Of a stretch of DNA of 64,000 nt, positions 7,576-15,774 are shown piece after piece. The notes under the pieces are model-generated. The model saw only the letters and a program-made list of their open reading frames with translations, was not told the origin of the DNA and searched no databases. The stretch is from positions 1 to 64,000 of the forward strand of contig NZ_FOAZ01000034.1 in assembly GCF_900109465.1 (NCBI RefSeq), given 5' to 3'. Position numbers and translations under genes: made by a program. Numbering within the stretch: the first letter of the stretch is position 1; the number at the start of each line of letters is the position of its first letter. The stretch comes from Streptacidiphilus jiangxiensis (lineage in GTDB: Bacteria > Actinomycetota > Actinomycetes > Streptomycetales > Streptomycetaceae).

Positions 7576-8100
7576 TCACCACCCCTGGGATCCCGGGCCG
7601 CCCTTGAACGGCCCGCGGATCCGGGAGGTGATCCAGCCTCCGTAGAAGTCGCCCGGCTGCGGCTGCACCGGTTCACCGTCGACGAGGCACTGGTCCACCC
7701 GGCCGGGGTAGAAGGCGAGGGCGTCCGCCAACGCCTCGAATCCGGGCGCCGGCCGGGGATAGCTCCAGGCAGCGCGGCGACTGACGTGGTCGGCGACGTG
7801 CAGGTCCCAGTAGACGGCGTGGCCCTTCCACTCGCACCAGGACTCCCCCGCGCCGCGCCGCAGCGCCCCCGGGGTCTCGTCCGCGGCGGGCACGTAGTAG
7901 ACCGGCGGATGGCTGGTCTCCAGCACCCGCTGCGAGCGCGTGGTGTCGGCGACGACCACGCCCCCGAACACGACCGTCACGCGGCTGCGGCACGCGACCA
8001 GCGCCGGTGGGCGCGGGTAGTCCCACACCGACTCCTGCGCGACGTCGTCGAAGCCCACGCCCACGGTGTCGGTCGCGGGGGGTTCGTCCTTGCGCTTCAT
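7576..8100 (-). CDS. DUF427 domain protein
   Basis: A 174-residue protein from the ATG preceded by GGAGGG. The DUF427 hallmarks are present: VTVVFGGVVVADTTRSQRVLE, HPPVYYVPAAD, CEWKGHAVYWDL and a C-terminal FYPGRVDQCLVDGEPV. The family is widespread in actinobacteria and fungi without a settled biochemical role. A conserved promoter-like motif lies 76-86 bases upstream and is shared almost base for base with the DUF4383 gene 5 kb away, suggesting common stress or light control. Confidence 0.9.
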   Translation of the reverse strand: MKRKDEPPATDTVGVGFDDVAQESVWDYPRPPALVACRSRVTVVFGGVVVADTTRSQRVLETSHPPVYYVPAADETPGALRRGAGESWCEWKGHAVYWDLHVADHVSRRAAWSYPRPAPGFEALADALAFYPGRVDQCLVDGEPVQPQPGDFYGGWITSRIRGPFKGGPGSQGW

Positions 8101-8428
8101 CACGCCCTCCGGAGCTGATCGAGACCGGGCTCGGCCCGTCCCCACGCTCCAGCGTCCACCCGGAAGCATCGACGTGCATCGCTTCCGCAGCGAGACCCCG
8201 CCGCCGGACTCGATTCGACCACGCCCGAGACCCCTCGCGGTCTCGTGCGAGCGGACGAAGCCGGTCCTGGACCCCTCCCAGAGCGGCGGGACCTGCTACC
8301 GGCCGCCCCTGGGAGGGGCCGAGGCCGCAGGACTCACGCCATCCGCCCCTGACCGCCCGGTTCTCCGGGGTGCTGCCGGTGGACACCCACAGTCCGGATT
8401 CGCCGGGCGCTGGTACCGCGCGCTCCGC
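8101..8428. promoter_or_regulatory. Gene-free gap holding the DUF427 promoter region
   Basis: 328 bases between the DUF427 start and the PRC-barrel stop. The only signals I can support are the bipartite motif at 8142-8186 for DUF427. No convincing ORF or RNA gene is seen in the remainder. Confidence 0.5.
8142..8186 (-). promoter_or_regulatory. Bipartite promoter motif of the DUF427 gene
   Basis: On the minus strand the first block is GGAAGCGATGC (8176-8186), preceded by CGCTGC. A second block, GAGCGTGG (8142-8149), begins 37 bases after the first block begins. Both blocks and the exact spacing recur upstream of the DUF4383 gene (13357-13401). This is strong evidence of a shared promoter or activator site. 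Confidence 0.6.
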
Positions 8429-8779
8429 TCAGAGCATCGGACCGAAGCCCGGGAACGCGCCGTAGTACCGGCCGAGTGTGGTCCAGAAGTCGTCATCGCG
8501 CTCGAAGGCGGGAGCGCCCTTGATCTGGTCCCGTGTCAGCGCCACGTGGACCGCCTTGGCGGCGCAGTCGACCCGGGCGACCGTCCCGGCCGGGACCACC
8601 ACGCGCCGGCCGAGGATCCAGGTGCCGGTGTCGACGATCAGGCAGCGCCGCTCGTCGCGGTCCAGGACCGCCTCGACGTGGCCGACGGGGCCGTCGGCGG
8701 CCTCGACGCGGTAGCCGGTGACGTCCTCCCCGGCCACCACCGCGCTGTCGCTCGGATAGCTCCAGAGCCGGTGGCTCAT
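8429..8779 (-). CDS. PRC-barrel domain protein
   Basis: A 116-residue protein with a PRC-barrel fold over residues 15-75 (VAGEDVTGYRVEAADGPVGHVEAVLDRD, LIVDTGTWILGRRVVVPAG), followed by a short C-terminal tail (FWTTLGRYYGAFPGFGPML). Stand-alone actinobacterial PRC-barrel proteins are commonly stress-induced, but their molecular job is unclear. A SigB-type promoter, GTGT-N15-GGGTAG, sits 60 bases upstream at 8839-8863, which supports general-stress control. Confidence 0.9.
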   Translation of the reverse strand: MSHRLWSYPSDSAVVAGEDVTGYRVEAADGPVGHVEAVLDRDERRCLIVDTGTWILGRRVVVPAGTVARVDCAAKAVHVALTRDQIKGAPAFERDDDFWTTLGRYYGAFPGFGPML

Positions 8780-8838
8780 CTGCGTACCTCCACGCGCTCG
8801 GAGGCCGATCCCGGACGGACCGGCCGAACCCTTCGCGC

Positions 8839-8863
8839 CTACCCCCGCCCCGCCGGGTCACAC
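8839..8863 (-). promoter_or_regulatory. SigB-like promoter of the PRC-barrel gene
   Basis: On the minus strand GTGT, 15 bases, GGGTAG. This fits the GnnT-N14-16-GGGTAY consensus of the Streptomyces SigB-type stress sigma factors except for the final base. It ends 60 bases before the PRC-barrel ATG. Confidence 0.5.
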
Positions 8864-8895
8864 GGCGCGACGCACGCCGGGGAGCTCGGGCCCCG

Positions 8896-9396
8896 TCATC
8901 GGCGCGCGGGACCGCCGGGTTTTCTGGTGTCGGCGTCCGGGTCCGGCGCCCGGGGGTCGAGCCAGGTGAGCAACGCGAGGGTCACCACCGCGGCGGCGCC
9001 TGAGCTCAGCAGTCGCGTCGTGTCGTCCTGCGTCACCGTCAAGCCACCGGTGCGCAGGGCTGCCAGGACCGCGAGTAGTTGGGCGGCGGTCACGACTGCC
9101 ACGCACAGGCGCGCCGCGCGCGTGTCGTTCAGCGCCACGACCAGGCCGGCAACGGCGAGCGCGGCGGCATCGACGGCGAACCCGACCGCTGAGCCGGCCG
9201 CACCCCTGGCGGCCAGGTGGCCGGAGAGCAGTATCGCGCAGAGGGAGGAGCTCGTGAGAAGGGCCACGGTCGCCGTGCGCCACACCGCCACGAGCGCCCG
9301 GTCGGGTCGGCGCAGGGCGCGGGCGCCGAGGAGCCGGCGGCTGGGTCCCGGGCGGGGCGTCCCGGTTGCGGTCCGAGGGACCTGCCGGTTCGTCAT
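8896..9396 (-). CDS. Hypothetical four-helix membrane protein
   Basis: A 166-residue protein; the start is chosen by AAGGAGG 6 bases upstream of ATG 9396. After a basic N-terminal stretch there are about four hydrophobic helices (VALLTSSSLCAILL, AVDAAALAVAGLVVAL, AVVTAAQLLAVLAAL, GAAAVVTLALLTWL) and a charged C-terminal tail. I do not recognise the family. It lies among stress-type genes and the 99-base gap to the PRC-barrel gene suggests it may be transcribed with it. Confidence 0.75.
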   Translation of the reverse strand: MTNRQVPRTATGTPRPGPSRRLLGARALRRPDRALVAVWRTATVALLTSSSLCAILLSGHLAARGAAGSAVGFAVDAAALAVAGLVVALNDTRAARLCVAVVTAAQLLAVLAALRTGGLTVTQDDTTRLLSSGAAAVVTLALLTWLDPRAPDPDADTRKPGGPARR

Positions 9397-9561
9397 GTCG
9401 TCCTCCTTCGGGACCGCGGGGATCCCACCTGCCCCCATGGCCCCATGAATTCGACGCGGTCACGAGGCGCACCGTTGCCGCATCGCACGACCTCGCGCCG
9501 CATGGGCGCAGGTTGACGGACCGCCCGTTTGCCCGGGGACGTCCGGGGCTAGACGCGTCTC

Positions 9562-9843
9562 ATGGCTGGCAGATACGGATCGGCGGGCGCGGCCCGCAGC
9601 ATCATGGTGGTCACCGATGTCGTCGCGGGCATCCTGGGACTGTGGATCGTGCTGTACGTTCTCGACGCCAACCCCTCCAATGACTTCGCGCACTGGGTCC
9701 ACAGCGCCGCCGACTGGCTGTCGGCCTGGGCGCACGACTTGTTCACACCCTCCGAGGGCTGGTTGCGCACCCTCTTCAACTACGGCATCCCCGCGGTTCT
9801 GTACCTGTTCGTCGGTCACACCCTGGCGGGCCGACTGAAGTAG
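9562..9843 (+). CDS. Small membrane protein (actinobacterial hypothetical)
   Basis: A 93-residue protein with two hydrophobic segments: residues 14-34 (IMVVTDVVAGILGLWIVLYVL) and 75-87 (GIPAVLYLFVGHT). Between them is an amphipathic region containing HWVHSAADWLSAWAHDLF. The composition and layout match small conserved membrane proteins often seen in Streptomyces genomes; the function is unknown. No strong Shine-Dalgarno precedes the ATG, though a weak SigB-like GTTT...GGGCTAG lies just upstream. Confidence 0.75.
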   Translation: MAGRYGSAGAARSIMVVTDVVAGILGLWIVLYVLDANPSNDFAHWVHSAADWLSAWAHDLFTPSEGWLRTLFNYGIPAVLYLFVGHTLAGRLK

Positions 9844-9975
9844 CGGGCCGGCTGAAGCGGGTCCGCCGGACCGGGCGGAATTCGCTTCGGCATCGATGCG
9901 GGTAGGGGTCCGGCCTCGGCGGCGACAGCCTGGAGTCCTTCTGTCGTGCCGCGCCTCGGCACGGCTCTGATATAC

Positions 9976-10004
9976 CTAGGGAAACAGGTAGCAAGTTTCT
10001 CTAG
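9976..10004. promoter_or_regulatory. Operator-like inverted repeat before the MMPL transporter gene
   Basis: CTAGGGAAAC, 9 bases, GTTTCTCTAG: a 10-bp inverted repeat with one mismatch in a locally AT-rich stretch (9967-10010) just upstream of the GTG start at 10021. The MarR-family gene directly downstream of the transporter is the likely ligand-responsive repressor using this site (inference). Confidence 0.55.
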
Positions 10005-10020
10005 CTGTATTGGTGGAGTC

Positions 10021-12123
10021 GTGTCCCCCTCGCCCAGAGTCCAGCGCCGCCTCCGGTGGCTTCTCCCCGCGGTTCTCGTGATCGTCTGGCTGGCCGTCGG
10101 AGGAGGCCTCGGGCCGTTCGTCGGCAAGTTGGGGCAGGTCGCGACGAACGACAGCGCGGCGTTCCTGCCGCAGAGCGCGGAGTCCACCAAGGTGCTGGCG
10201 TTGCAGCGCAGCATCGACACCCGTGAGTCCGTCCCGCTCGTCGTGGTGTGGACCTCGTCACCGAGCCCGCTGCCCCCGGGCGCGGCGACGGCGGCCGAGG
10301 CGGCGTTGGCGCGGGTGGCCCGCGTGCCAGGTCTCGCCGAACCGCCGACAGCGGTGATCGCGTCCAGGGACGGGCGGGCTCTGCAGGCGGTGGTGCCGCT
10401 GCGCGCGGACCTCGGCGACCAACTGCACGCCACTGTCGACCAGGTCCGCTCAACCGCCGCCGTCGGCGGCGTGACGGTCTTCCTGGCGGGCCCCGCCGCA
10501 AGCCAGGCGGACCTGGTCGACGCCTTCGCCGGCATCGACGGGCTGCTCCTCGGTGTGGCCCTCGCCGTGGTGCTGGTCATCCTGCTGCTCGTCTACCGCA
10601 GTGTCCTGCTCCCGCTGCTGGTCATCGTCAGCGCGGTCTTCGCCCTCGGACTGGCCGGCGGCATCGTCTACCTGCTCGCGCGCCAGGGCGTGGTGCGCAT
10701 CGACGGCCAGGTCCAGGGCATCCTGCCCATCCTCGTGATCGGCGCGGCGACCGACTACGCCCTGCTCCTCAGCGCCCGCTTCAAGGAGGAACTCACCCGA
10801 CAGGCGGACCGGTTCGCGGCCATGCGCACCGCGTGGCGACGCTCCGTCGAGCCGGTCCTCGCCAGCGCCACGACGGTGGCCCTGGGTCTGCTGGCCCTGC
10901 TGCTCAGCGACCTGACGAACAACCAGGCTCTGGGGCCGGTCGGCGCGATCGGGGTCGCATGCGCGGCACTGAGCGCCCTGAGCTTCCTGCCCGCCGTGCT
11001 GGTGCTGCTGGGCCGCAGCGCCTACTGGCCCGCCCGTCCGCACACCGGCGACAGGACCAGTTCGGGAGTCTGGCGGCGCGCCGCCGACCTGGTCAGCCGC
11101 CGACCGCGCCGCGTGTGGGCGCTGGCCCTGGCCGGGCTGGTCGCAGCGGCCTGCGCCCTGCCCCTGTTCACCGCCCGCGGCCTGCCCCTGGACGAGACGT
11201 TCATCCACACCGAGCCGTCGGTCACCGCCCAACGCGTCCTGGACGCGCACTTCCCCGCCGGGCAGGGCAACCCCGCCGTCGTCCTCACCGACGCGCGGCA
11301 GGCCGACCAGGTCCTCGCTGCCACCCGCGCCACCTCCGGGGTCGCCTCCGCGACGGTCCTGCCGGCCGCGCCCGGATCGCACCTCGCCACCGTCGACGCG
11401 GTTCTCGCCGACCCGGCCGACAGCCACGCCGCCGAACAGACCGTGGGGGCGCTGCGCGCCGCCGTGCACCGGATTCCCGACGCCCACGCACTGGTCGGCG
11501 GCTACACGGCCCAGCAGCTCGACATCCAGAACACCGCGGCCCACGACCGGCTCGTCATCATCCCCGTGGTGCTCGCCATCATCACCTTCATCCTCGTCCT
11601 GCTGTTGCGCGCCCTGCTGGCGCCCGTGCTGCTCGTGGCGACCGTCGTGCTCAACTACCTGGCGACGTTGGGCGTCAGCGCACTGGTCTTCCCAGCCGTG
11701 TTCGACCTGCACGGCGCGGACGCCTCGGTCCCGCTGTACGGGTTCGTGTTCCTGGTCGCCCTCGGCGTGGACTACAACATCTTCCTGATGACGCGGGTGC
11801 GCGAGGAGTCGCTGCGGTCCGGCACCCGGGCGGGCGTCCTGCGGGGCCTGACCACCACCGGCGGCGTCATCACCTCGGCGGGCGTGGTGCTCGCCGCCAC
11901 GTTCGCGGCTCTGGGAGTGATCCCCCTCGCGTTCCTGCTGCAGATCGCGTTCATCGTCGCCTTCGGCGTCCTGCTCGACACCCTGCTGGTTCGCTCTCTG
12001 CTGGTGCCCGCCCTGGTGTACGAGCTCGGCGACCGCGTCTGGTGGCCCGGCCGCCTGCGCCACGGACCGACGCACGCGGCGGCGGCCGATGGGCGAAGCA
12101 CTGTGCCCGCTGCGGAACAATAG
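10021..12123 (+). CDS. MMPL/RND family transporter
   Basis: About 700 residues from GTG 10021, preceded by GGTGGAG; an upstream in-frame ATG at 9946 would start inside the promoter palindrome region and is less likely. The layout is two MMPL repeats: TM1, an extracytoplasmic loop of about 130 residues, then five TMs (LLLGVALAVVLVILLLVYRSV and on); the pattern repeats from RRVWALALAGLVAAACAL. The motif GAATDYALLL in half one and GVDYNIFLMTRVREE in half two carry the membrane Asp-Tyr pairs used for proton coupling. Substrates of relatives are lipids or drugs. The MarR gene follows by 84 bases. Confidence 0.93.
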   Translation: MSPSPRVQRRLRWLLPAVLVIVWLAVGGGLGPFVGKLGQVATNDSAAFLPQSAESTKVLALQRSIDTRESVPLVVVWTSSPSPLPPGAATAAEAALARVARVPGLAEPPTAVIASRDGRALQAVVPLRADLGDQLHATVDQVRSTAAVGGVTVFLAGPAASQADLVDAFAGIDGLLLGVALAVVLVILLLVYRSVLLPLLVIVSAVFALGLAGGIVYLLARQGVVRIDGQVQGILPILVIGAATDYALLLSARFKEELTRQADRFAAMRTAWRRSVEPVLASATTVALGLLALLLSDLTNNQALGPVGAIGVACAALSALSFLPAVLVLLGRSAYWPARPHTGDRTSSGVWRRAADLVSRRPRRVWALALAGLVAAACALPLFTARGLPLDETFIHTEPSVTAQRVLDAHFPAGQGNPAVVLTDARQADQVLAATRATSGVASATVLPAAPGSHLATVDAVLADPADSHAAEQTVGALRAAVHRIPDAHALVGGYTAQQLDIQNTAAHDRLVIIPVVLAIITFILVLLLRALLAPVLLVATVVLNYLATLGVSALVFPAVFDLHGADASVPLYGFVFLVALGVDYNIFLMTRVREESLRSGTRAGVLRGLTTTGGVITSAGVVLAATFAALGVIPLAFLLQIAFIVAFGVLLDTLLVRSLLVPALVYELGDRVWWPGRLRHGPTHAAAADGRSTVPAAEQ

Positions 12124-12207
12124 CGGCGGAACAGTCGGAGAGACGTCGATCGCGCGAGTGAAGTCCCGCCGGGGCTTGGCGCGCGGCACGGAAGGTGGTG
12201 GGGCCAG

Positions 12208-12744
12208 GTGAGCGAGGCCGCGACCGGGGACACCCCGTCCGACCTGCCGACCGGCCCGCCGACCGGACCGCCCGGCGAGTCCGGGCAGCGGATCGGCGGA
12301 CCGGTGGCCTGGGCGGTGCGGCAACTTCTGCTGGCCAACCGCAACGCCGAGCAGGCGCTGGCCCGCCATCTGGGCCTGGGCCACAACGACGTCACCGCCA
12401 TGGAACACCTGCTCAGCTCGCCCGAGGGCCTCGGGCCGATGGACATCGCACAGCGGCTCGGCATCCGCTCCGCCTCAGCGACCGTCCTGGTCGACCGGCT
12501 CGAGGAAGCGGGCCACGTCACCCGTGGCCGCCACCGCACCGACCGCCGCCGCACGGTGGTCCACCCGACCCCGCACGCGCGGCAGGAGATCGTCACCGCC
12601 CTGCGACCGCTGGTGGCCGCGGTCGACGCCGCCGCCGACGACCTCAGCGACGGCGAGCGCGAAACCGTCGTGCGTTTCCTGCAGGCCGCGGCCGATCGGA
12701 TCAGCCGGGCGGCCGCGCAGCTCGACGAGGGCGACCCGGCCTGA
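12208..12744 (+). CDS. MarR-family transcriptional regulator
   Basis: 178 residues with a Pro/Gly-rich leader (residues 8-25) and a winged helix-turn-helix over residues 60-120 (MDIAQRLGIRSASATVLVDRLEEAGHVTRGRHRTDRRRTVVHPT). It starts with GTG and lies 84 bases after the MMPL gene on the same strand. MarR proteins downstream of exporters usually repress their own operon and release DNA on binding a substrate of the pump. The palindrome at 9976-10004 is the probable operator. Confidence 0.92.
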   Translation: MSEAATGDTPSDLPTGPPTGPPGESGQRIGGPVAWAVRQLLLANRNAEQALARHLGLGHNDVTAMEHLLSSPEGLGPMDIAQRLGIRSASATVLVDRLEEAGHVTRGRHRTDRRRTVVHPTPHARQEIVTALRPLVAAVDAAADDLSDGERETVVRFLQAAADRISRAAAQLDEGDPA

Positions 12745-12794
12745 GGCAGGCCGGGGCCGAGCCGCCCGGGTCGAACGGCACCTCGTGGTGTCGA

Positions 12795-13319
12795 CTACAG
12801 GTGCGAGGCCGACGCGGCCGGGCCGGGCAGCGCCGGGGACAGGCCCGCCGCGCCAGTCCGGTCGGGGTGGCGTGCCTTCCAGTACGGGTTGTCGTGGGGC
12901 AGTTTCATGCTGACGCGCCCGTACATGCCGAAGGTGGCGATGATCAGACCCATCACGAAGCTGAACAGCACGTTGGCCATGCGGAACGCCAGGAAGTTGG
13001 CACCGCTCTCGAGCAGGCCGAGGTTGACGAAGCCGCTCAGCACGAAGAGGGCGCCCACGATGATGTTGATCGTCGACGCGGTGTTGCCTCCGATCACCGC
13101 ACCCGCGACGAGCACGGCCGCGAACACGATCGAGACCACGCTGAGCAGGCCGTTGCTCGACAGCCCGGCGACCTGCTCGCCCTTGGTGCCGAAGAACGCC
13201 AGGCCGTTCGCGAGGCCGAGGCAGCCGAAGACCAGCAGTGCGACACCGCACAGTCCGGCGCCGTAGCGGTACACCTGCGCCAGGCGGTGATCCACGGGCA
13301 GTTCGTCCTTGAGTTTCAT
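12795..13319 (-). CDS. DUF4383 domain membrane protein
   Basis: A 174-residue protein with four predicted transmembrane helices (GAGLCGVALLVFGCLGLANGL, GLLSVVSIVFAAVLVAGAVI, INIIVGALFVLSGFVNLGLL, MANVLFSFVMGLIIATFGMYG), the DUF4383 pattern common in actinobacteria, plus a soluble C-terminal tail. Function unknown; genes of this family are often stress-responsive. Its promoter region carries the same two-block motif as the DUF427 gene. Confidence 0.9.
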   Translation of the reverse strand: MKLKDELPVDHRLAQVYRYGAGLCGVALLVFGCLGLANGLAFFGTKGEQVAGLSSNGLLSVVSIVFAAVLVAGAVIGGNTASTINIIVGALFVLSGFVNLGLLESGANFLAFRMANVLFSFVMGLIIATFGMYGRVSMKLPHDNPYWKARHPDRTGAAGLSPALPGPAASASHL

Positions 13320-13356
13320 CGTGTCCTCCGGGGGGGCTGCGGTGCGTCACCGGGTT

Positions 13357-13401
13357 CCACGCTCGAACGCCCGCCGGACCACGGCGATGCGCATCGTTTC
13401 C
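13357..13401 (-). promoter_or_regulatory. Bipartite promoter motif of the DUF4383 gene
   Basis: On the minus strand GGAAACGATGC (13391-13401), preceded by CGCTGC, and GAGCGTGG (13357-13364), with block starts 37 bases apart, exactly as upstream of the DUF427 gene. The first block lies 72-82 bases before the ATG. Confidence 0.6.
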
Positions 13402-13482
13402 GCAGCGCACGGCAGCCCGGGACCGTGCACCCCGTGCGCCGACCCGCGCGCCTAAGCGCCGCGTCAGTGCTTCCAGCGCAAC

Positions 13483-13535
13483 CGGAGACCCATCTCCGCT
13501 TCGTGCTATGATCCGTATGCGGAGTCAAATCTCCG
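13483..13535 (+). promoter_or_regulatory. Promoter with paired TetR-type operators for the MFS/TetR operon
   Basis: Two copies of CGGAGnCnnATCTCCG (13483-13498 and 13520-13535), 37 bases apart centre to centre, flank a -10-like TATGAT (13507-13512). The upstream copy covers the -35 position and the downstream copy the expected transcription start. This is the classic arrangement for repression by the TetR protein encoded at the end of the operon. Confidence 0.75.
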
Positions 13536-13564
13536 GTTAGCCTGCCCGCTGGAGAGCCTGACCT

Positions 13565-15028
13565 ATGGCCAGAACCAAGAACCGCCCGCACTACAACGTC
13601 ACCTTCGCGGTGCTGGTGCTCGGCGTCGGCGCCTACGCGCTGCTGCAGTCGATGATCGTGCCGGTGCTCCCGACGCTGATCGAGCACCTGCACACCTCCC
13701 AGTCCACCGCCACCTGGCTCATGACCGGGTACCTGCTGTCCGCCTCCGTCGCCACGCCCATCCTCGGGCGCATCGGCGACAAGGTGGGCAAGGAGCGGAT
13801 GCTGATCGCCACGCTGCTGGCGCTCACCCTCGGCTCCGCCCTCGCCGGCCTCTCGAACTCCATAGGCCTGATGATCGTCGCCCGCGTGATCCAGGGCTTG
13901 GGCGGCGGCGTGCTGCCGCTGGCCTTCGGGATCATCCGGGACGAGTTCCCCGCCGAGAAGGTGCGCGGCGCGGTCGGCACCACCGCGGCACTCACCGCCG
14001 TCGGCGGTGGCATCGGCCTGATCCTGGCCGGTCCCATCACCAACCACATGGACTACCACTGGCTGTTCTGGCTGCCCATGATCATGACCGGGATCGCCAC
14101 CGTCGCCACCTTCCTCTTCGTGCCGGAGTCCCCGGTGCGCACCCCCGGCAGGATCAGCTGGACCGCGGCGGGCCTGCTGTCCGCCTGGCTGGTGGCGCTG
14201 CTGCTCGCCGTCAGCGAGGGCCCGAGCTGGGGTTGGGGCAGCGCGCGCGTGCTCGGCCTGTTCGCCGCCACCGTCGTCTTCGTCGCCCTGTGGATCCTCG
14301 TCGAGCTGCGCTCCGCCGAGCCGCTCATCGACATGCGGATGATGCGCATCCCCGCCGTCTGGACCGCCAACCTCGTGGCACTGCTGTTCGGCGTCGGGAT
14401 GTACACCACCATGACGTTCCTGCCGCAGCTGGTGCAGACCCCGGCCAAGCTCGCCGGATACGGCTTCAGCGCCAGCGTCACCCAGTCCGGCCTCTACATG
14501 CTGCCGATGACGGTCGCGATGTTCTTGCTCGGCACCTGGACCGGCCGACTCTCCGCCCGCTACGGCTCCAAGGCCGTGCTGGTGGCCGGCAGCTTCGTCA
14601 CCGTCGTCCCGTTCGTGCTGCTCGCGGTGGACCACTCCCGCACCTGGGAGCTCTACCTCTCCTCCACCCTGCTGGGCATCGGCCTCGGCCTGGCCTTCTC
14701 GTCGATGTCGGCCATCGTGGTCGAGGCGGTGCCGGCCGAGCAGACCGGCGTGGCCAGCGGCATGAACGCCAACATCCGCACCATCGGCGGCGCCGTCGGC
14801 AGCGCCATCGGGGCCAGTATCCTGGCCTCCGGCGTCACCGCCACCCACCCCTTCCCGCAGGACTCCGGCTACACCGACGTCTTCTGGATGCTCACGGCGG
14901 GCGGCGTCCTCGCCGCCGTCGCCAGCCTGCTCATCCCGACGGTCCGTCGGACCCCACGGATGGTGGCCGCGGGCGACTCGAAGGACAATCGCCAGGCCGA
15001 CATGAACGAAGCCTCCTTGAACGGATGA
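13565..15028 (+). CDS. MFS drug transporter, DHA2 (14-TM) family
   Basis: 487 residues with about 14 transmembrane helices. Motif A (GRIGDKVGKERML) follows TM2 and motif C-like glycines occur in TM5 (GTTAALTAVGGGIGLILAGPI); the length and the central helices fit the DHA2 drug:H+ antiporter family. It likely exports a toxic or self-made compound. The start lies 29 bases after the second operator; its stop overlaps the TetR start (ATGA), so pump and regulator are translationally coupled and autoregulated. Confidence 0.94.
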   Translation: MARTKNRPHYNVTFAVLVLGVGAYALLQSMIVPVLPTLIEHLHTSQSTATWLMTGYLLSASVATPILGRIGDKVGKERMLIATLLALTLGSALAGLSNSIGLMIVARVIQGLGGGVLPLAFGIIRDEFPAEKVRGAVGTTAALTAVGGGIGLILAGPITNHMDYHWLFWLPMIMTGIATVATFLFVPESPVRTPGRISWTAAGLLSAWLVALLLAVSEGPSWGWGSARVLGLFAATVVFVALWILVELRSAEPLIDMRMMRIPAVWTANLVALLFGVGMYTTMTFLPQLVQTPAKLAGYGFSASVTQSGLYMLPMTVAMFLLGTWTGRLSARYGSKAVLVAGSFVTVVPFVLLAVDHSRTWELYLSSTLLGIGLGLAFSSMSAIVVEAVPAEQTGVASGMNANIRTIGGAVGSAIGASILASGVTATHPFPQDSGYTDVFWMLTAGGVLAAVASLLIPTVRRTPRMVAAGDSKDNRQADMNEASLNG

Positions 15029-15732
15029 CCATGAACGACTCCCAGGGCCGGGCCGCAGCAGCCGCCGGCACCGCCACCGCCCGGACGGGCAAGGGACTTC
15101 GCCGCGACGCGGCGGAGAACCGGGCGAGGTTGCTGCGGGCCGCCTGGGAGGCGTTCGCCGAGCACGGCGCCGACGCCGGCGTGGAGGAGATCGCCCGCCG
15201 CGCCGGCGTCGGCATGGGCACGCTCTACCGGCGCTTCCCCACCAAGGACGCGCTGATCAACGAGCTCAGCGAGGTCATCTTCGAATCCATCCTGGAGTAC
15301 GCCCGGATGTCGGCTGCACTCGGCACGGACCGCGCCCCCGGCGCGCCCAGCGGGCTCGAGGAGTCGCTGTTCCACATGGGTGAGGTGATGGCCTCTCACC
15401 ACGGCTGCCTGGCCCGGCTGTGGCAGGCGTCCCCTCCGCCGGAGCAGGACGAGCGCCGCACCGAGCTGTGGCAGCTGATGGGGCAGATGCTGGACCAGGC
15501 CAAGGCCACCGGCGACGTCCGCCCCGAGCTCACCCTCACGGACGTCTACCTGTCCGTCCTCGCCCTGCGCAGCCTCATCGACGACACCGCGGGCACGGGC
15601 CCCGACCTGTGGCGCCGCTACCTCGAGGTCGTCCTCGCCGGCTTCCGCCCCACCCCCGGCGCACGCCCGCTGGCCTACCAGCCCGCGGACGACACCCTGG
15701 TCACCCGCGGCATCCCCAAGCACCGCCACTGA
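15025..15732 (+). CDS. TetR-family transcriptional regulator
   Basis: 235 residues from the ATG overlapping the MFS stop; a second ATG two codons on is an alternative. The helix-turn-helix lies at about residues 25-75 (NRARLLRAAWEAFAEHG, VEEIARRAGVGMGTLYRRFPTKDALI), followed by a helical ligand-binding domain with W residues (LARLWQASPP, LWQLMGQMLD). It is expected to bind the two CGGAG...CTCCG sites upstream of the operon and respond to a substrate of the transporter (inference from position). Confidence 0.94.
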   Translation: MTMNDSQGRAAAAAGTATARTGKGLRRDAAENRARLLRAAWEAFAEHGADAGVEEIARRAGVGMGTLYRRFPTKDALINELSEVIFESILEYARMSAALGTDRAPGAPSGLEESLFHMGEVMASHHGCLARLWQASPPPEQDERRTELWQLMGQMLDQAKATGDVRPELTLTDVYLSVLALRSLIDDTAGTGPDLWRRYLEVVLAGFRPTPGARPLAYQPADDTLVTRGIPKHRH

Positions 15733-15738
15733 CACCCC

Positions 15739-15762
15739 CAGCCACAGCCACAGCCACAGCCA
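15739..15762 (+). repeat. Hexanucleotide tandem repeat (CAGCCA)x4
   Basis: Four perfect copies of CAGCCA lie between the convergent TetR and YcxB-like genes, just after the TetR stop. It is a simple microsatellite with no coding role visible. Confidence 0.8.
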
Positions 15763-15774
15763 ACGCTGCCCGCC

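Noticed and set aside
13316-14848. Minus-strand 510-codon open frame under the MFS gene
   Set aside because: Low-complexity Gly/Asp/His/Gln sequence, antisense to a clear DHA2 transporter.
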